Origin: Planctomycetota bacterium
GTDB taxonomy: Bacteria > Planctomycetota > UBA1135 > JADKAF01
Direction: 5' to 3'
Assembly (NCBI GenBank): GCA_016719295.1
Contig: JADKAF010000001.1
Coordinates: forward strand, 2,542,001-2,606,000
Length of the DNA stretch: 64,000 nt
A model generated the notes under the pieces. It saw only the letters and a program-made list of their open reading frames with translations, made no database searches and had not been told where the DNA came from. The position numbers and the translations under genes were made by a program. This document shows positions 1 to 11,695 of this stretch, piece by piece (positions within the stretch are counted from its first letter, which is position 1; every line of letters begins with the position of its first letter).

Positions 1-377
1 TCGCTGCACCAGAGCTTGTCGCCGTAGCCATCGACTCCGTGGTTGAAGAAGAAGAGCCCGTTGGAGAAAACCATCTGCCGCGGCTCGCGCCCCGCGAACC
101 ACAAGGGATCGAAGTCGCGCAGTGGTTGCGTTCCGGAGGCACTTCCGTCGCTGCGCCAGAGCTGATTGCCGCCGCCGTTCGGACGGACGGAGAAGAGCGC
201 GACACCTCCAGCGACGGCGCTGCCGAGCGCGACCCTCTGAGAGCATGGAGAGTTCGCGATCTGCGTCTCCAAGTCGAGGAAGAGCCGAGGGACCCCTTGC
301 GCCTCGAGCGGCGCGAACGAGGTCGCGATCCATCCGAGGAGAAGCGCGGCGGAGCTGCGGAACCTACGAGGGGACAT
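1..377 (-). CDS. Secreted ELWxxDGT-repeat-like protein (3' end outside window)
   Basis: The visible part encodes the first 125 residues; the rest lies beyond the left edge. The frame opens with a signal peptide: MSPRR, then a hydrophobic stretch AALLLGWIATSFA and an Ala-Gln-Gly cleavage region near residue 28, so export is likely. Further on, the text QLWRSDGSASGTQ (about residues 86-98), followed by GREPRQMVFSNGLFFFN, matches the ELWxxDGT repeat style found in large secreted beta-propeller-like proteins of planctomycetes and myxobacteria. I chose the ATG at 375-377 because the signal peptide starts there; no strong Shine-Dalgarno is visible. Function is unknown; such repeats are usually extracellular binding or structural folds. 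The family call is from motif recognition only. Confidence 0.75.
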   Translation of the reverse strand, partial: MSPRRFRSSAALLLGWIATSFAPLEAQGVPRLFLDLETQIANSPCSQRVALGSAVAGGVALFSVRPNGGGNQLWRSDGSASGTQPLRDFDPLWFAGREPRQMVFSNGLFFFNHGVDGYGDKLWCS

Positions 378-493
378 GGGCAGAGCTCGCGACGGAGAGC
401 CGAGCGCCTCGCTCGAGCGCAAGGCGACGACCTAGCTAGCAGAGAGGAGCTCCCCGGTCACGGCGCGTCGCTCGGATCCAGCGGACGGACTCG

Positions 494-1000
494 TCAGGCC
501 CGGCTGATCTTCTGCACGAGCAAGGCCGCGAGGAAGGTGTCCGCCTCCGGGGTTCCTTGAATGCGCAGGAAGCCGCGGATCGCGTGCTCCGCTTCGTCCA
601 CGACCGCCAGCGCCTCCCGTCGCGTCAGCTCGATGCTTCGATCGTAATCGGCCTCGATCCGACTCTGCTGTAAGTCGATGAAGACCTGCCCCACACGCAC
701 GAGATCGCGAGACGGAGGTGCTTCGAGCAGATCCTGGATCGCTCGAGCAGGTCGTGCGCTCGCAAAGCCCGCGCAGACCTTGGCCATGACTTCGTGATGA
801 AAGGCCCGAGAGAGATAGCCGTGCAGACGCGAGCGCCTCGACCGAGAAACCAACAGATCGCAGGCCTTGCCGACCAGGAAGTGGAAGAGCGCGTAATAGG
901 CAGCAGAGACCGAACGGCGCAAGCTGATCTGCTTCGGCTTGGATCGCTCCCGCCGAGCGAGGAAGCGCGCTTGCTCGAGCAGATCCTCGTGGAAAGTCAT
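494..1000 (-). CDS. HEPN-domain-like protein, 168 aa
   Basis: The product is a helical 168-residue protein. Its N-terminal half reads SVSAAYYALFHFLVGKA, the pattern typical of HEPN-fold proteins (alpha-helical domains found in RNases, toxin-antitoxin pairs and nucleotidyltransferase partners). An R-x4-H arrangement (RRSRLH) follows about 15 residues later and could be the catalytic motif of HEPN RNases, though its placement cannot be checked without an alignment. The start at 998-1000 is well supported: AGGAGG lies 7 nt upstream, inside the preceding gene. The ATG overlaps the TGA of the 88-residue gene (ATGA), so the two are translationally coupled. Its role may be toxin-like, but there is no recognised antitoxin family next to it. 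Confidence 0.72.
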   Translation of the reverse strand: MTFHEDLLEQARFLARRERSKPKQISLRRSVSAAYYALFHFLVGKACDLLVSRSRRSRLHGYLSRAFHHEVMAKVCAGFASARPARAIQDLLEAPPSRDLVRVGQVFIDLQQSRIEADYDRSIELTRREALAVVDEAEHAIRGFLRIQGTPEADTFLAALLVQKISRA

Positions 1001-1263
1001 GTGCCCACCTCCTCGCCCACGGCGCGAAAGCGCACATAGACCCAGCCGATCTCGGGCTCGTGAGCTGCGATCAAGCGCTCCCACACCGCTTCGCGGATCT
1101 CGTGACAGACGTCCGAGCTCAAGTCCTTCTCCTCGAGGATCGCCCAGACCCACAGAGCCGAGACGCCGCGATGATCTTCTCCGGCCCGGACGCGCCACTC
1201 CGCCACGGGCACCGAGAAGCGCATCCCGCGCAGTTCCTCCTCGACTTCGCTTTCCTTCAGCAT
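997..1263 (-). CDS. Small conserved-looking protein, 88 aa, partner of HEPN gene
   Basis: I do not recognise this 88-residue protein. It is acidic at the N-terminus (MLKESEVEEELRGM), has a central tryptophan-rich segment (ALWVWAILEEK) and a helical end (EIREAVWERLIAAHEPEI) followed by the short strand WVYVRFR. There is no membrane segment and none of the GSxxxGxxxSDxD residues of MNT nucleotidyltransferases, the usual HEPN partner. The ATG is preceded by GGAGG at a good distance. Its stop codon overlaps the start of the HEPN gene, and that gene's ribosome binding site lies inside this one. By position it would be the first gene of a two-gene unit, the usual place of an antitoxin or regulatory partner; this is inference. 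Confidence 0.7.
   Translation of the reverse strand: MLKESEVEEELRGMRFSVPVAEWRVRAGEDHRGVSALWVWAILEEKDLSSDVCHEIREAVWERLIAAHEPEIGWVYVRFRAVGEEVGT
1008..1013 (-). promoter_or_regulatory. Ribosome binding site fixing the HEPN gene start
   Basis: On the minus strand this reads AGGAGG, 7 nt before the ATG at 998-1000. It lies within the coding sequence of the upstream 88-residue gene and decides the start of the HEPN gene, whose frame is open far upstream. Confidence 0.7.
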
Positions 1264-1391
1264 CGACCGTCCTCCGATCCGGCGACCGTGGGTGTAGGGA
1301 TCCTAACCGTCGCTGCGCCGGGGGTCGTACCCTCGCGGCCAGCGAACGACGGGGACGAACGAGGCAGCGGGCGGTCACGAAAGGTGCGCGG

Positions 1392-1424
1392 AAAATGCCG
1401 CGGGCCGCATGGCTGCGGCCCGCG
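1392..1424 (-). terminator. Rho-independent terminator of gcvP
   Basis: An 11-bp perfect stem (arms 1399-1409 and 1414-1424) closes a 4-nt loop, and on the minus strand it is followed directly by GCATTTTC. It sits about 40 bp after the gcvP stop codon, as expected for an intrinsic terminator of that gene. Confidence 0.8.
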
Positions 1425-1464
1425 ACCTGCCCTCCCCGCGGAAGGCTACTCCTGCGCGCTGGGA

Positions 1465-4368
<2,904 letters not shown>

Positions 4369-4475
4369 CGCGGTCGCGGGCGGTGCGCCCGTGCTCCCAG
4401 AGGATTTGGGCCGACAGGATAGGTCGCTCGGGAGGGCGAGCAAAGATCGGCGCGCGAATCCCTCCGTGCGGCAGA

Positions 4476-7400
4476 TCAGCGCGCTTCCCGAAGCGCCTCG
4501 GCTCGCCGGCGAAGGTCCGCGGGGAGCGCCGGATCGGCGCAGAGGGCGAAGAGCGCCGCGAGCCCCGGATCCGCCGCCAGACGCCCGGGCCCGAAGCGGA
4601 CGCCGCGCGCGCTCTCCCCCTCGAGCTCGCGGACCGCGCGGTCCAGGGCGGAGGCCCGCGCGGCCAAGTCGCTCGTGCTCGCCGCCAGCGCCCCTGCCGT
4701 GCGGGCGCAGGCGGTCCCGAGGCGCGGCATGGCGGTGTCCGCCGTCGCCGCGGGGTAACGCTTGGCGAACTCGGCGAAGAACTCGACGGCGAGCTCGAGG
4801 CGTCCGCGCGCTCGCGCTGCGAGCGCCGCGCCGAGGAGCTCGTAGGGCTCGCCCGGGTTGGCCTCGGCCGCGCTCCTCTCGATCCAGCGCTCCCCCGCGG
4901 CGCAGGTGCGATAGAACGCGACGAAGCTCTCCGCGTCGCGCTGTTTCTCCATGACCGCGACGGCCTCGGCGGCGCGCCCGAGCCAGAGCAGCGCGCGAGC
5001 GCGGCGGTACGGCAGCGACTCCGCGCGCGGAAAGCGCTCGCAGCCCGCCTCGGCTGCCGCGAGCGACTCCTCGACGCGGCCGAGCTCGAGCAGCACGTCG
5101 CAGCGGATACGCACCGGACCGGCGAGGTCCGTGCGCGCCGCGAGCGAGCGATCGAGCAGAGCGAGCGCGCTGGCCGGGTCCTTCTGCTGCAGATGCAGCT
5201 CGCCGAGCGCGGCGAGCACCTGCGCGTCCTCCGGCTCGCAGCGCAGCGCTTCCTCGAACGCGCGCTGCGCTTCGTCGAAGCGCCGCAGGCGCACCAGGGC
5301 CTCGCCGCGGTGGCGCTGCACGGCGAAGGCGCAGTCGTCCTGCGCTGCGGCGCGATCGAAGGCCGCGAGCGCTTCGGCGTGCTTGCCGCGATCGCGGTGG
5401 ACGAGCCCCAGATTCACGAAGGCCGCCGGGCGCGGCTGCAGCTCCAACGAGCGCTCGAGCAGCTGCTGCGCCTCGTCGTAGCGCTCGAGGCGCCGCAGCA
5501 GCTGGCCCAGGTTGCTGAGCTCGCGCGGATTGTCGGGCCGCAGCTTCAGCGAGAGGCGGTGGACCTTCTCCGCCTCCGCGAGCTCGCCCTTGTCGGCGAG
5601 CAGCGTGCCCAGGTTCGCGTAGGGCTGGAAGTCCTTCGGATCGAGACGGATCGCGTTGCGGAACGCCGCCTCGGCGTCGGCGATGCGCTTCGCGCTGAGC
5701 AGCGCATTGCCGTAGTTGAAGTAGCAGCGCGCATAGTCCGGGCGCAGCTCGAGCGCGCGACGGTGTGCCTCGAGGGCACCGTCGACGTCCCTCGCGGCGT
5801 GCAGGGCGGTACCGAGGTTGTTCCATACGCGCGCATCGCCGGGCCGCAGCTTCGCGACCTCGCGCCACTCGGCTGCGACGCTCAGCGGAGGTCGCACGTC
5901 GGCGATCGCGTAGGTGGCCCAATAGCGCGCGATGGGCGATTCGGGCCAGAGCCGCTTCAGCGCGTCGGCCTCCTCTTCGCGCGCATCGGCGCTGCCGGAG
6001 TGACCGAGAGCGTGCGCGTAGACGTAGTGGTAGATGCGCCGCGCGACCGGCGCCGCGAGCACCGCTCTCCGCAGCAGCGCCTGCGCGAGGGAGAACGAAG
6101 CGTCCTCGCCGCGATGGCCGCGCTCGAGCTCGCCGAGCCCGCGGAGGAAGAGCGCCGCCGCATCGACGCGCGCCTCGAGCGACTTCGCGCGCGCGACCGC
6201 CTCTTCGCTGCGTCCTTCGAGGCGCAGCAGCTCGACGTCGGCCCAGCCGAGCTCGGGGCGCCGCGCGACGAGCTCGGCGTGCTCGGAGAGCACCTTCCGC
6301 GCCTCGCTCACGCGCTCGTACCAGGCGAGCGCCAGGACGAGGCCGGCGAGCGCTTCGACGTTCTCGGGATCGCGCGCGAGCACCGTGCGGAAGTCCTCGA
6401 TCGGAGAGGTTCCGAAGTCCTCGCCGAGGTGCAGGTAGGCCTCCTCCAGCAGGTGCTCGACGTTCTCGCTCTCCTCGAAGCGCTGCTTCGCGAGCAGCTC
6501 CTCGCGGAGCTGCGGCCAGCGCTCGATGACGAAGCCACCAGCGGCGAGAACCCCCAGCGCGCCGAGCAGCAGCGCCGCGCGCGCCGGCTCGCGCCGACAC
6601 CAGCGCACGAAGCGGCCGAGCGGCGTGATACGCCGTGCGAGGATCGGCTCGTGCGCCGCGAAGCGCCGCAGGTCTTCCGCCAGCGCGAGTGCGTCCGGGT
6701 AGCGCCGCGCCGGCTCCTTCTCGAGCGCCGTCTCGGCGATCACGAGCAAGTCGGTCGGCAAGCTCGGATTGTGGCGCCGCGGGTCGGGGGGCGGCTGCGT
6801 CAGCACCGCGCGATAGAGCGCTTCGCGCGTCGGCGCCGAGAAGGGGCGACGCAACGTGAGGCACTCGTACAGCGTGGCGCCGAGCGAATAGACATCCGCG
6901 CGCGCATCGACGTCGCGCGTGTTCCCCGCCAGCTGCTCGGGCGCCATGTACTCCGGCGTCCCGAAGACCTCGCCGGTCTTCGTCAGCGTCTCGCCGTCTT
7001 CTTCGCGCGCGAGGCCGAAATCGAGCAGCACGGGCTGCTCGCCGGCGGCGATCAGGATGTTCCCGGGCTTCAAGTCGCGGTGCACGACGCCGGCCTCGTG
7101 CGCGGCGTGGGCCGCGCGCGCGGCGCGCTCGAGCAGCGTCGCCACCGCTTCGAGCTCGCCGCGCGAGCTCGGCGCGACGCGCTCCGCGGTAGCGCTCGCG
7201 CGCGTCTTCGCCGCGGCGAGACGCGAGGCCAAGCTCTCGCCCTCGACGTAGCGCATGGCGATGAATGGCTGACCCGCTTCGATACCGGCTTCGTAAACCG
7301 TGCAGAGGCCCGGATGATCGAGGCGCGAGGCGATGGAGGCCTCGCGGCGGAAGCGCTCGAGCCCGCCGAGGCCAGGCGTGATCCAGGGATGCAGGAGCTT

Positions 7401-7754
7401 CAGCGCGACGCGACGCGCGAGGCGCTCGTCCTCGGCGAGGAACACCTCGCCCTGGCCGCCGCGCCCCAGCGAGCGGAGCAGGCGGTAGCTCCCGAAGCGG
7501 CGCGTCTCGGTGGCGGGCTCCGTCTTCGCGGCGAGCAGCGCCTCGAGAGGCAGCTTGAGATCGGTCTGCTTCTCCCCCTCTTCCTCGTCGCCGAGCAACG
7601 CGCGGTACTCCCGCGCCACGAGCTCCTCGTAGCCGGGGAACATGCGCTGGTACTCCTCGAGCGGAGCCACCGCTCCTCGCGCGAGCTCCGCGTGGAGCCG
7701 CGCGAGGAAAGAAGCGAGGATGCCGGCCTCGCCGTGCCGCGGATCGTCGTGCAT
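4476..7754 (-). CDS. Membrane-anchored Ser/Thr protein kinase with TPR tail
   Basis: The 1092-residue protein is a PknB-type kinase joined to a long tetratricopeptide region. Visible kinase elements in order are the glycine loop GRGGQGEVF (about 97-105), VALK with K119, HRDLKPGN (225-232), DFG (245-247) and APE (271-273), so it should be active. A single membrane helix lies at about 391-410 (AALLLGALGVLAAGG). Residues from about 430 to 1040 are TPR repeats such as DARVWNNLGTALHAARDVDG. The kinase domain is N-terminal to the helix, so it would face the cytoplasm and the TPRs the other side. I chose the ATG at 7752-7754, leaving 45 bp to the divergent sigma factor gene. Kinase and sigma factor likely form one signalling unit, a frequent planctomycete arrangement; the phosphorylation target is unknown. 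Confidence 0.92.
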   Translation of the reverse strand: MHDDPRHGEAGILASFLARLHAELARGAVAPLEEYQRMFPGYEELVAREYRALLGDEEEGEKQTDLKLPLEALLAAKTEPATETRRFGSYRLLRSLGRGGQGEVFLAEDERLARRVALKLLHPWITPGLGGLERFRREASIASRLDHPGLCTVYEAGIEAGQPFIAMRYVEGESLASRLAAAKTRASATAERVAPSSRGELEAVATLLERAARAAHAAHEAGVVHRDLKPGNILIAAGEQPVLLDFGLAREEDGETLTKTGEVFGTPEYMAPEQLAGNTRDVDARADVYSLGATLYECLTLRRPFSAPTREALYRAVLTQPPPDPRRHNPSLPTDLLVIAETALEKEPARRYPDALALAEDLRRFAAHEPILARRITPLGRFVRWCRREPARAALLLGALGVLAAGGFVIERWPQLREELLAKQRFEESENVEHLLEEAYLHLGEDFGTSPIEDFRTVLARDPENVEALAGLVLALAWYERVSEARKVLSEHAELVARRPELGWADVELLRLEGRSEEAVARAKSLEARVDAAALFLRGLGELERGHRGEDASFSLAQALLRRAVLAAPVARRIYHYVYAHALGHSGSADAREEEADALKRLWPESPIARYWATYAIADVRPPLSVAAEWREVAKLRPGDARVWNNLGTALHAARDVDGALEAHRRALELRPDYARCYFNYGNALLSAKRIADAEAAFRNAIRLDPKDFQPYANLGTLLADKGELAEAEKVHRLSLKLRPDNPRELSNLGQLLRRLERYDEAQQLLERSLELQPRPAAFVNLGLVHRDRGKHAEALAAFDRAAAQDDCAFAVQRHRGEALVRLRRFDEAQRAFEEALRCEPEDAQVLAALGELHLQQKDPASALALLDRSLAARTDLAGPVRIRCDVLLELGRVEESLAAAEAGCERFPRAESLPYRRARALLWLGRAAEAVAVMEKQRDAESFVAFYRTCAAGERWIERSAAEANPGEPYELLGAALAARARGRLELAVEFFAEFAKRYPAATADTAMPRLGTACARTAGALAASTSDLAARASALDRAVRELEGESARGVRFGPGRLAADPGLAALFALCADPALPADLRRRAEALREAR

Positions 7755-7799
7755 GGCGTTCGGGAGAAGATACACTTCCGCGCGAGCCTGGAGATCCCC

Positions 7800-8429
7800 A
7801 TGCACGACCCCGAGGGCGACGCCCTGACCTCTCTGCACGTCCGCCGCGCCGTGGGCGGAGCCGCCGAGAGCCTGGGTTGGGTCGTCGAGCGGCTCTCGCC
7901 GCTGCTGCTAGCGCTGGCGACCTATCGGCTGGGACCGTCGCTGCGTTCCACCGTCGATCCCCAGGATCTCGTGAACGAGACCTGGCTCGTGGCGCTCCCC
8001 CGCCTCGGCGACCTCCAGCCGCAGCAAGGGCGCATCACGCCCGTGCTGCTGAAGTTCCTCACCTCGACGCTGCTCTTCCAGCTCAGCAACCTGGTGCGAA
8101 AGCAGGTGCGGCGCCAGCGCCTCGGCGCCGTGGCCACGCCCGACTCGGGTGCCGCGACCCCGTCGGAGCTTCCGGCCGAGACCTGTGGCGTCGTCACGCG
8201 CGCCGTGCAGCAGGAGCTCCGCGGCCAGGTGCTCGCGTGCCTCGACGAGCTCTCGCCGCAGGACCGCGAGGTGATCCTGCTCCGCGGCGTCGAGCAGCAG
8301 GACAACCAGACCGTCGCGACCCTGCTCGGCATCGAGCCGCCCGCGGTCTCGATGCGCTACACGCGCGCGCTGCGGCGCCTCCGCGAGCGCCTGCCCGCCT
8401 CGATCTTCGAGGAGCTCGCCGACGAGTGA
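7800..8429 (+). CDS. ECF-type RNA polymerase sigma factor, 209 aa
   Basis: The protein has the two-domain layout of extracytoplasmic-function sigma factors. A region-2-like stretch, VDPQDLVNETWLVA (about 53-66), is followed by a linker. Region 4 follows: LSPQDREVILLRG, then a helix-turn-helix with DNQTVATLLGIEPPAVSMRY and an arginine-rich end. It would direct RNA polymerase to a specific promoter set. The gene diverges from the kinase-TPR gene with only 45 bp between the two start codons, so both promoters share this short space. No anti-sigma factor follows; the adjacent kinase may serve as the regulator, as proposed for planctomycete ECF groups. The ATG at 7800 has a modest GGAG upstream. 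Confidence 0.87.
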   Translation: MHDPEGDALTSLHVRRAVGGAAESLGWVVERLSPLLLALATYRLGPSLRSTVDPQDLVNETWLVALPRLGDLQPQQGRITPVLLKFLTSTLLFQLSNLVRKQVRRQRLGAVATPDSGAATPSELPAETCGVVTRAVQQELRGQVLACLDELSPQDREVILLRGVEQQDNQTVATLLGIEPPAVSMRYTRALRRLRERLPASIFEELADE

Positions 8430-8442
8430 GCGCCGCCTCCCC

Positions 8443-8483
8443 CACGGCACAGCGAAGAGGCCTGGCTCCTTAGCTGTGCCGTG
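8443..8483. terminator. Bidirectional hairpin between convergent genes
   Basis: Perfect 11-bp arms (8443-8453 and 8473-8483) enclose a 19-nt loop, located 13 bp after the sigma factor stop and 8 bp after the stop of the convergent beta-helix gene. There is no clear T-run on either side, so termination is inferred from the stem and its place. Confidence 0.6.
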
Positions 8484-8491
8484 AGAGGGGA

Positions 8492-10213
8492 TCAGCGGAG
8501 CCAGGCGTTGCTGAGGTTGCCGGCGCGGCCGTTCCAGACGAAGCCCTGCAGGCCGAGGGCGCTGCCGGGAGGCAGCTCGCGCGGCACGAAGAGCGGGAGC
8601 GTCGCGGGAGCGGCGCCGAGCGGGATCGCGAAGAGGGTCTGTTGTGGATCGAGCTGCAGCAGGCCGTAGGAGCCGAGCGGGAGCCACGGTCCCGGCATGC
8701 CGGCGAGCAAGATCGCGAAGAGCGGGGTGCGCGCTTCGAGGCGCGCGTCGATGGTGGTGCCGGGTTGGAGCTCACCGCTCACGACGAGCGCTGCGTTGCA
8801 CGCTTCGAACGCGCCGCGATCGAGCAGCGAGATTCCATCGAGATCGCCATCGCTGCGCCGCGCGAAGCCGCGGAGATCGAGACCGTCGGCGAACGCGAGT
8901 GCTCCTCCGCTCTCCAGCGCGGGCGAGCCCGTGAGAGGCGCGAAGTCGTTTCGTGCGGGATCGGCGAAGCGCGGGTCGCCGTAGAGCTCGCTGGCGCTCG
9001 CTCCCGCAGCGCTGCGGAACGCCGCGATGCCGAGGTGCTCCGCGCCGTTCAGGATCCAGGAGGGCGAGGCACTCGCGGCGAACCAGAGATTGCTCTCGAA
9101 GCGCAGATTCACGGCCTGCGGCACGGATTGCAGCAAGAGCCCCTGCGCGCTCGCGGCGAAGACGTTGCTGCGGAACTCGAGCCCATCGGCCCACTGCACC
9201 CAGAGCTCGCCGAGCCCGAGCCGCAGCGTGTCGTTCTCGAAGCACGTGTTGCTCTCGAAGAGGCACGCGCGCACGCGGCCGACCCGGCGCTCGTAGCCCC
9301 CGCAGACCAAGCCGGCCTTGTCGTTCCGCACCAGCGCATTGCCGCGCACGACGACGTTCGTCGCATCGAAGCCCGCGTTCTCGGCGCCGACCTCGATGCC
9401 GAGGTCGCAGGCCTCGACCCAGTTCCGCTCGAGCAGGAGATCGCGGCCGCCATCGACGTAGATCCCCGCGCCGTAGCCGCCGCCGTAGATCGAGCGCGCG
9501 CGACGCACGACGTTGCCGGCGCAGACGCCGCTCCGCGCGACCGCGCTCGGGTGGATCGAGCTCTCGCCGCCGATGAAGTCGATGCCGATGTTGTTCACAT
9601 CCTCGACCAGGTTCTCGCGAACGGCGAAGCGCTCGACGTTCCCGTTCAGGACCAGCGCCTCGGAGGGCGCGGGCTCGCAGTGATGGATCCAGTTGGCTTC
9701 GATCACGAGGTCGGAGAGCGAGCCGCTGGTGCTCGTCCCGTACACCGTGATGCCCATGGCGTTCCGGCCGCGGAGGTCGTGGATCTCGTTGCCGCTCAAG
9801 TGGAAGTGGCTGCCATGGCCGCTGATGCGGATCCCCGATCCATCGCTGATGCCGTGGAGATGCGCGAGCTCCAAGTTGCGCACCTCGAGGTAGGAGAGGT
9901 CGCGGATCTCGACCAGCACCTCGGCGCTGAGCCCGGTGCCATCGATCGTCGCGCGCTCGCCGGGATAGGACATCAGCACCAGCGGGCCGCGCTGAGGGTC
10001 GCCGCCGCGCCGGAAGCTCACCGCCTCGCGCCAGCCGCCCGGCTTCGCTCGCACGAGCACGCGATCGCCCGCCTGCGCCACGTCGAGCGCGGCCTGGATG
10101 GACGCGAAGTCGCCGCCGCTCGGCGCGACGATCCAGTCGCGCGCGGAGAGCTGGGCGCAGAGGAGCGCCAGGGCACCGAGGGCTGCGGTGCCGCGGCGGA
10201 GGCGGGCGGGCAT
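8492..10213 (-). CDS. Secreted right-handed parallel beta-helix protein
   Basis: The 573-residue protein begins with a signal peptide (ALGALALLCAQLSA, cleavage near residue 24). The text DWIVAPSGGDFASIQAALDVA is the entry pattern of pectate-lyase-like/NosD-type beta-helices. The body is a series of short strands with Asn-rich turns (VIEANWIHHCEP, VRENLVEDVNNIG, LLLERNWVEACD), typical of the helix coils. The last 100 residues form a separate module ending in PRELPPGSALGLQGFVWNG, related to the ends of three other secreted proteins here. Polysaccharide binding or cleavage is common for the fold, but no catalytic residues can be assigned. It converges with the sigma factor gene and diverges from the CXXCH gene. 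Confidence 0.85.
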   Translation of the reverse strand: MPARLRRGTAALGALALLCAQLSARDWIVAPSGGDFASIQAALDVAQAGDRVLVRAKPGGWREAVSFRRGGDPQRGPLVLMSYPGERATIDGTGLSAEVLVEIRDLSYLEVRNLELAHLHGISDGSGIRISGHGSHFHLSGNEIHDLRGRNAMGITVYGTSTSGSLSDLVIEANWIHHCEPAPSEALVLNGNVERFAVRENLVEDVNNIGIDFIGGESSIHPSAVARSGVCAGNVVRRARSIYGGGYGAGIYVDGGRDLLLERNWVEACDLGIEVGAENAGFDATNVVVRGNALVRNDKAGLVCGGYERRVGRVRACLFESNTCFENDTLRLGLGELWVQWADGLEFRSNVFAASAQGLLLQSVPQAVNLRFESNLWFAASASPSWILNGAEHLGIAAFRSAAGASASELYGDPRFADPARNDFAPLTGSPALESGGALAFADGLDLRGFARRSDGDLDGISLLDRGAFEACNAALVVSGELQPGTTIDARLEARTPLFAILLAGMPGPWLPLGSYGLLQLDPQQTLFAIPLGAAPATLPLFVPRELPPGSALGLQGFVWNGRAGNLSNAWLR

Positions 10214-10275
10214 GGATCAAGTCTACGCCGTTGTTCGTAGCAGCGGCGAGACGCGCCGTGAACTAGGCTCGCCAC

Positions 10276-11553
10276 ATGTCGCCGCTCATCGCCTTCCTGC
10301 TCGCCTGCGCGCTCGCGCCCAGCGCTGCCGCGCGCGGGTCAGCCTCGCGCGTCGGCGAAGAGGAGATCGACCCGGTCCGGCGCCTCGCCGCCGAGCTCGC
10401 GCGCGGCGAGCGCGAGCTCGCATGGGAGCCGCGCTTCGGTCGCCTGCTCGCGCTGCTCGAGGCGCTCGCGATTCCGCTCGATTCGCAGGTGCTGGTCTTC
10501 TCTAAGACCAGCCTGCAGCGCGACTACATCGCTCCCCGCACGCCGCGCGCGATCTTCTTCTCCGACGAGGCCTACGTGGGCTGGATCCCCGGCGCGCCGT
10601 GGATCGAGGTCTCCGGCGTCGGCCCCACCGGCGGCTCCTTCTTCGTCGTCGCGCAGGATCGCGACGAGAGCGCGGCGCCGCGCGCGCGCGAGGACTGCTT
10701 GCAGTGCCACGAGTCGGGCCTGACGCAGGGCGTGCCCGGCTTCCTCGTGCGCTCGGTGCACCCCGATCGCGAGGGCCAGCCGATCCTGCGCTTCGGCTCT
10801 TTCTCCTCCGACCACCGCTCGGCCTACGCCGAGCGCTGGGGCGGCTGGTACGTCGGCGGACGATTCAAAGGTCCCCACCTCGGTAACCGCCTGGCCGACG
10901 AGCGCGGCGACGCGCTCGCGTTCCGCAGCGCCGACGCCGTGACGCCGGAGCGCTTGGACGGGCTGGTCGATCTCTCGCGCTACCCGCGCGCGACGAGCGA
11001 CGTCGTCGCCTTGCTGGTGCTCGAGCACCAGGTGCAAGCGCAGAACCTCTTCGCGCGCTCCGCTCGCGAGACGGCCTCCGCGCTCGCGATGCGCGAGGTG
11101 CTGAACCGCCTCGATGAGCGGCCCCTCGAGGCGCCGCGCGCGGAGACGCAGCGCCGGCTGGCCCATCAAGCCACAGCGCTGCTCGACTATCTCCTCTTCG
11201 TCGACGAGCCACCGCTCAACGGCGAGGTGCGCGGCGACAGCCCCTTCGCCGCGCACTTCGCCGCGAGCGGCCCGCGCGACGCCAGCGACCGCAGCCTGCG
11301 CGAGCTGCATCTCCGCCGCCGCCTCTTCCGCTGGCCGCTCTCCTATCTCGTGCACTCGCGCGTCTTCGCCGCGCTCCCCGACGAGCTACGAGCCGAGCTC
11401 TGGCGTCAGCTCGGCGCGCTGCTGCGCGAGGACGCGGAGCTCCCGGCGCGCTACGAGCACCTGAGCCCGAACGCGCGGAAGGCGCTGCGCGAGCATCTGC
11501 TCGCGACGCATGCGGATACGGAGATGCTGCGCGCGGGGTTGGAGCTGCGCTGA
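10276..11553 (+). CDS. Secreted protein with one CXXCH haem-binding motif
   Basis: This 425-residue protein starts with a signal peptide (LIAFLLACALAPSAAAR). It contains a single haem c attachment motif, CLQCH, at residues 141-145 inside a sequence SAAPRAREDCLQCHESGLTQ. The rest does not look like a known cytochrome c. Notable segments are FSDEAYVGWIPGAPWIEV before the motif and a conserved-looking RFGSFSSDHRSAYAERWGGWYVGG after it. I do not recognise the family beyond that. A periplasmic electron-transfer or sensing role is plausible. The gene stands alone, divergent from the beta-helix gene, about 60 bp away. Confidence 0.8.
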   Translation: MSPLIAFLLACALAPSAAARGSASRVGEEEIDPVRRLAAELARGERELAWEPRFGRLLALLEALAIPLDSQVLVFSKTSLQRDYIAPRTPRAIFFSDEAYVGWIPGAPWIEVSGVGPTGGSFFVVAQDRDESAAPRAREDCLQCHESGLTQGVPGFLVRSVHPDREGQPILRFGSFSSDHRSAYAERWGGWYVGGRFKGPHLGNRLADERGDALAFRSADAVTPERLDGLVDLSRYPRATSDVVALLVLEHQVQAQNLFARSARETASALAMREVLNRLDERPLEAPRAETQRRLAHQATALLDYLLFVDEPPLNGEVRGDSPFAAHFAASGPRDASDRSLRELHLRRRLFRWPLSYLVHSRVFAALPDELRAELWRQLGALLREDAELPARYEHLSPNARKALREHLLATHADTEMLRAGLELR

Positions 11554-11695
11554 GCGCGCGAACGAGACCGGCCATCGAGTTGCCGCCCGCGGCCGATGCC
11601 CATAGAAAGGAACTCGGCCTCTGCGCGCGCGGTATCTTTCCGGAAGGGACTCCGGCCGCGTCGGCATCGACCACGCTCACCCGAGGAGCCGTTCC

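Noticed and set aside
4369..4475. Possible glycine riboswitch upstream of gcvP
   Set aside because: The 107-bp leader was read on the minus strand and shows no recognisable glycine aptamer core or tandem arrangement.
4383..7799. Very long plus-strand frame running into the sigma factor gene
   Set aside because: It lies antisense to the kinase-TPR gene and reflects high GC. Only the last 209 codons, from the ATG at 7800, are the real sigma factor.
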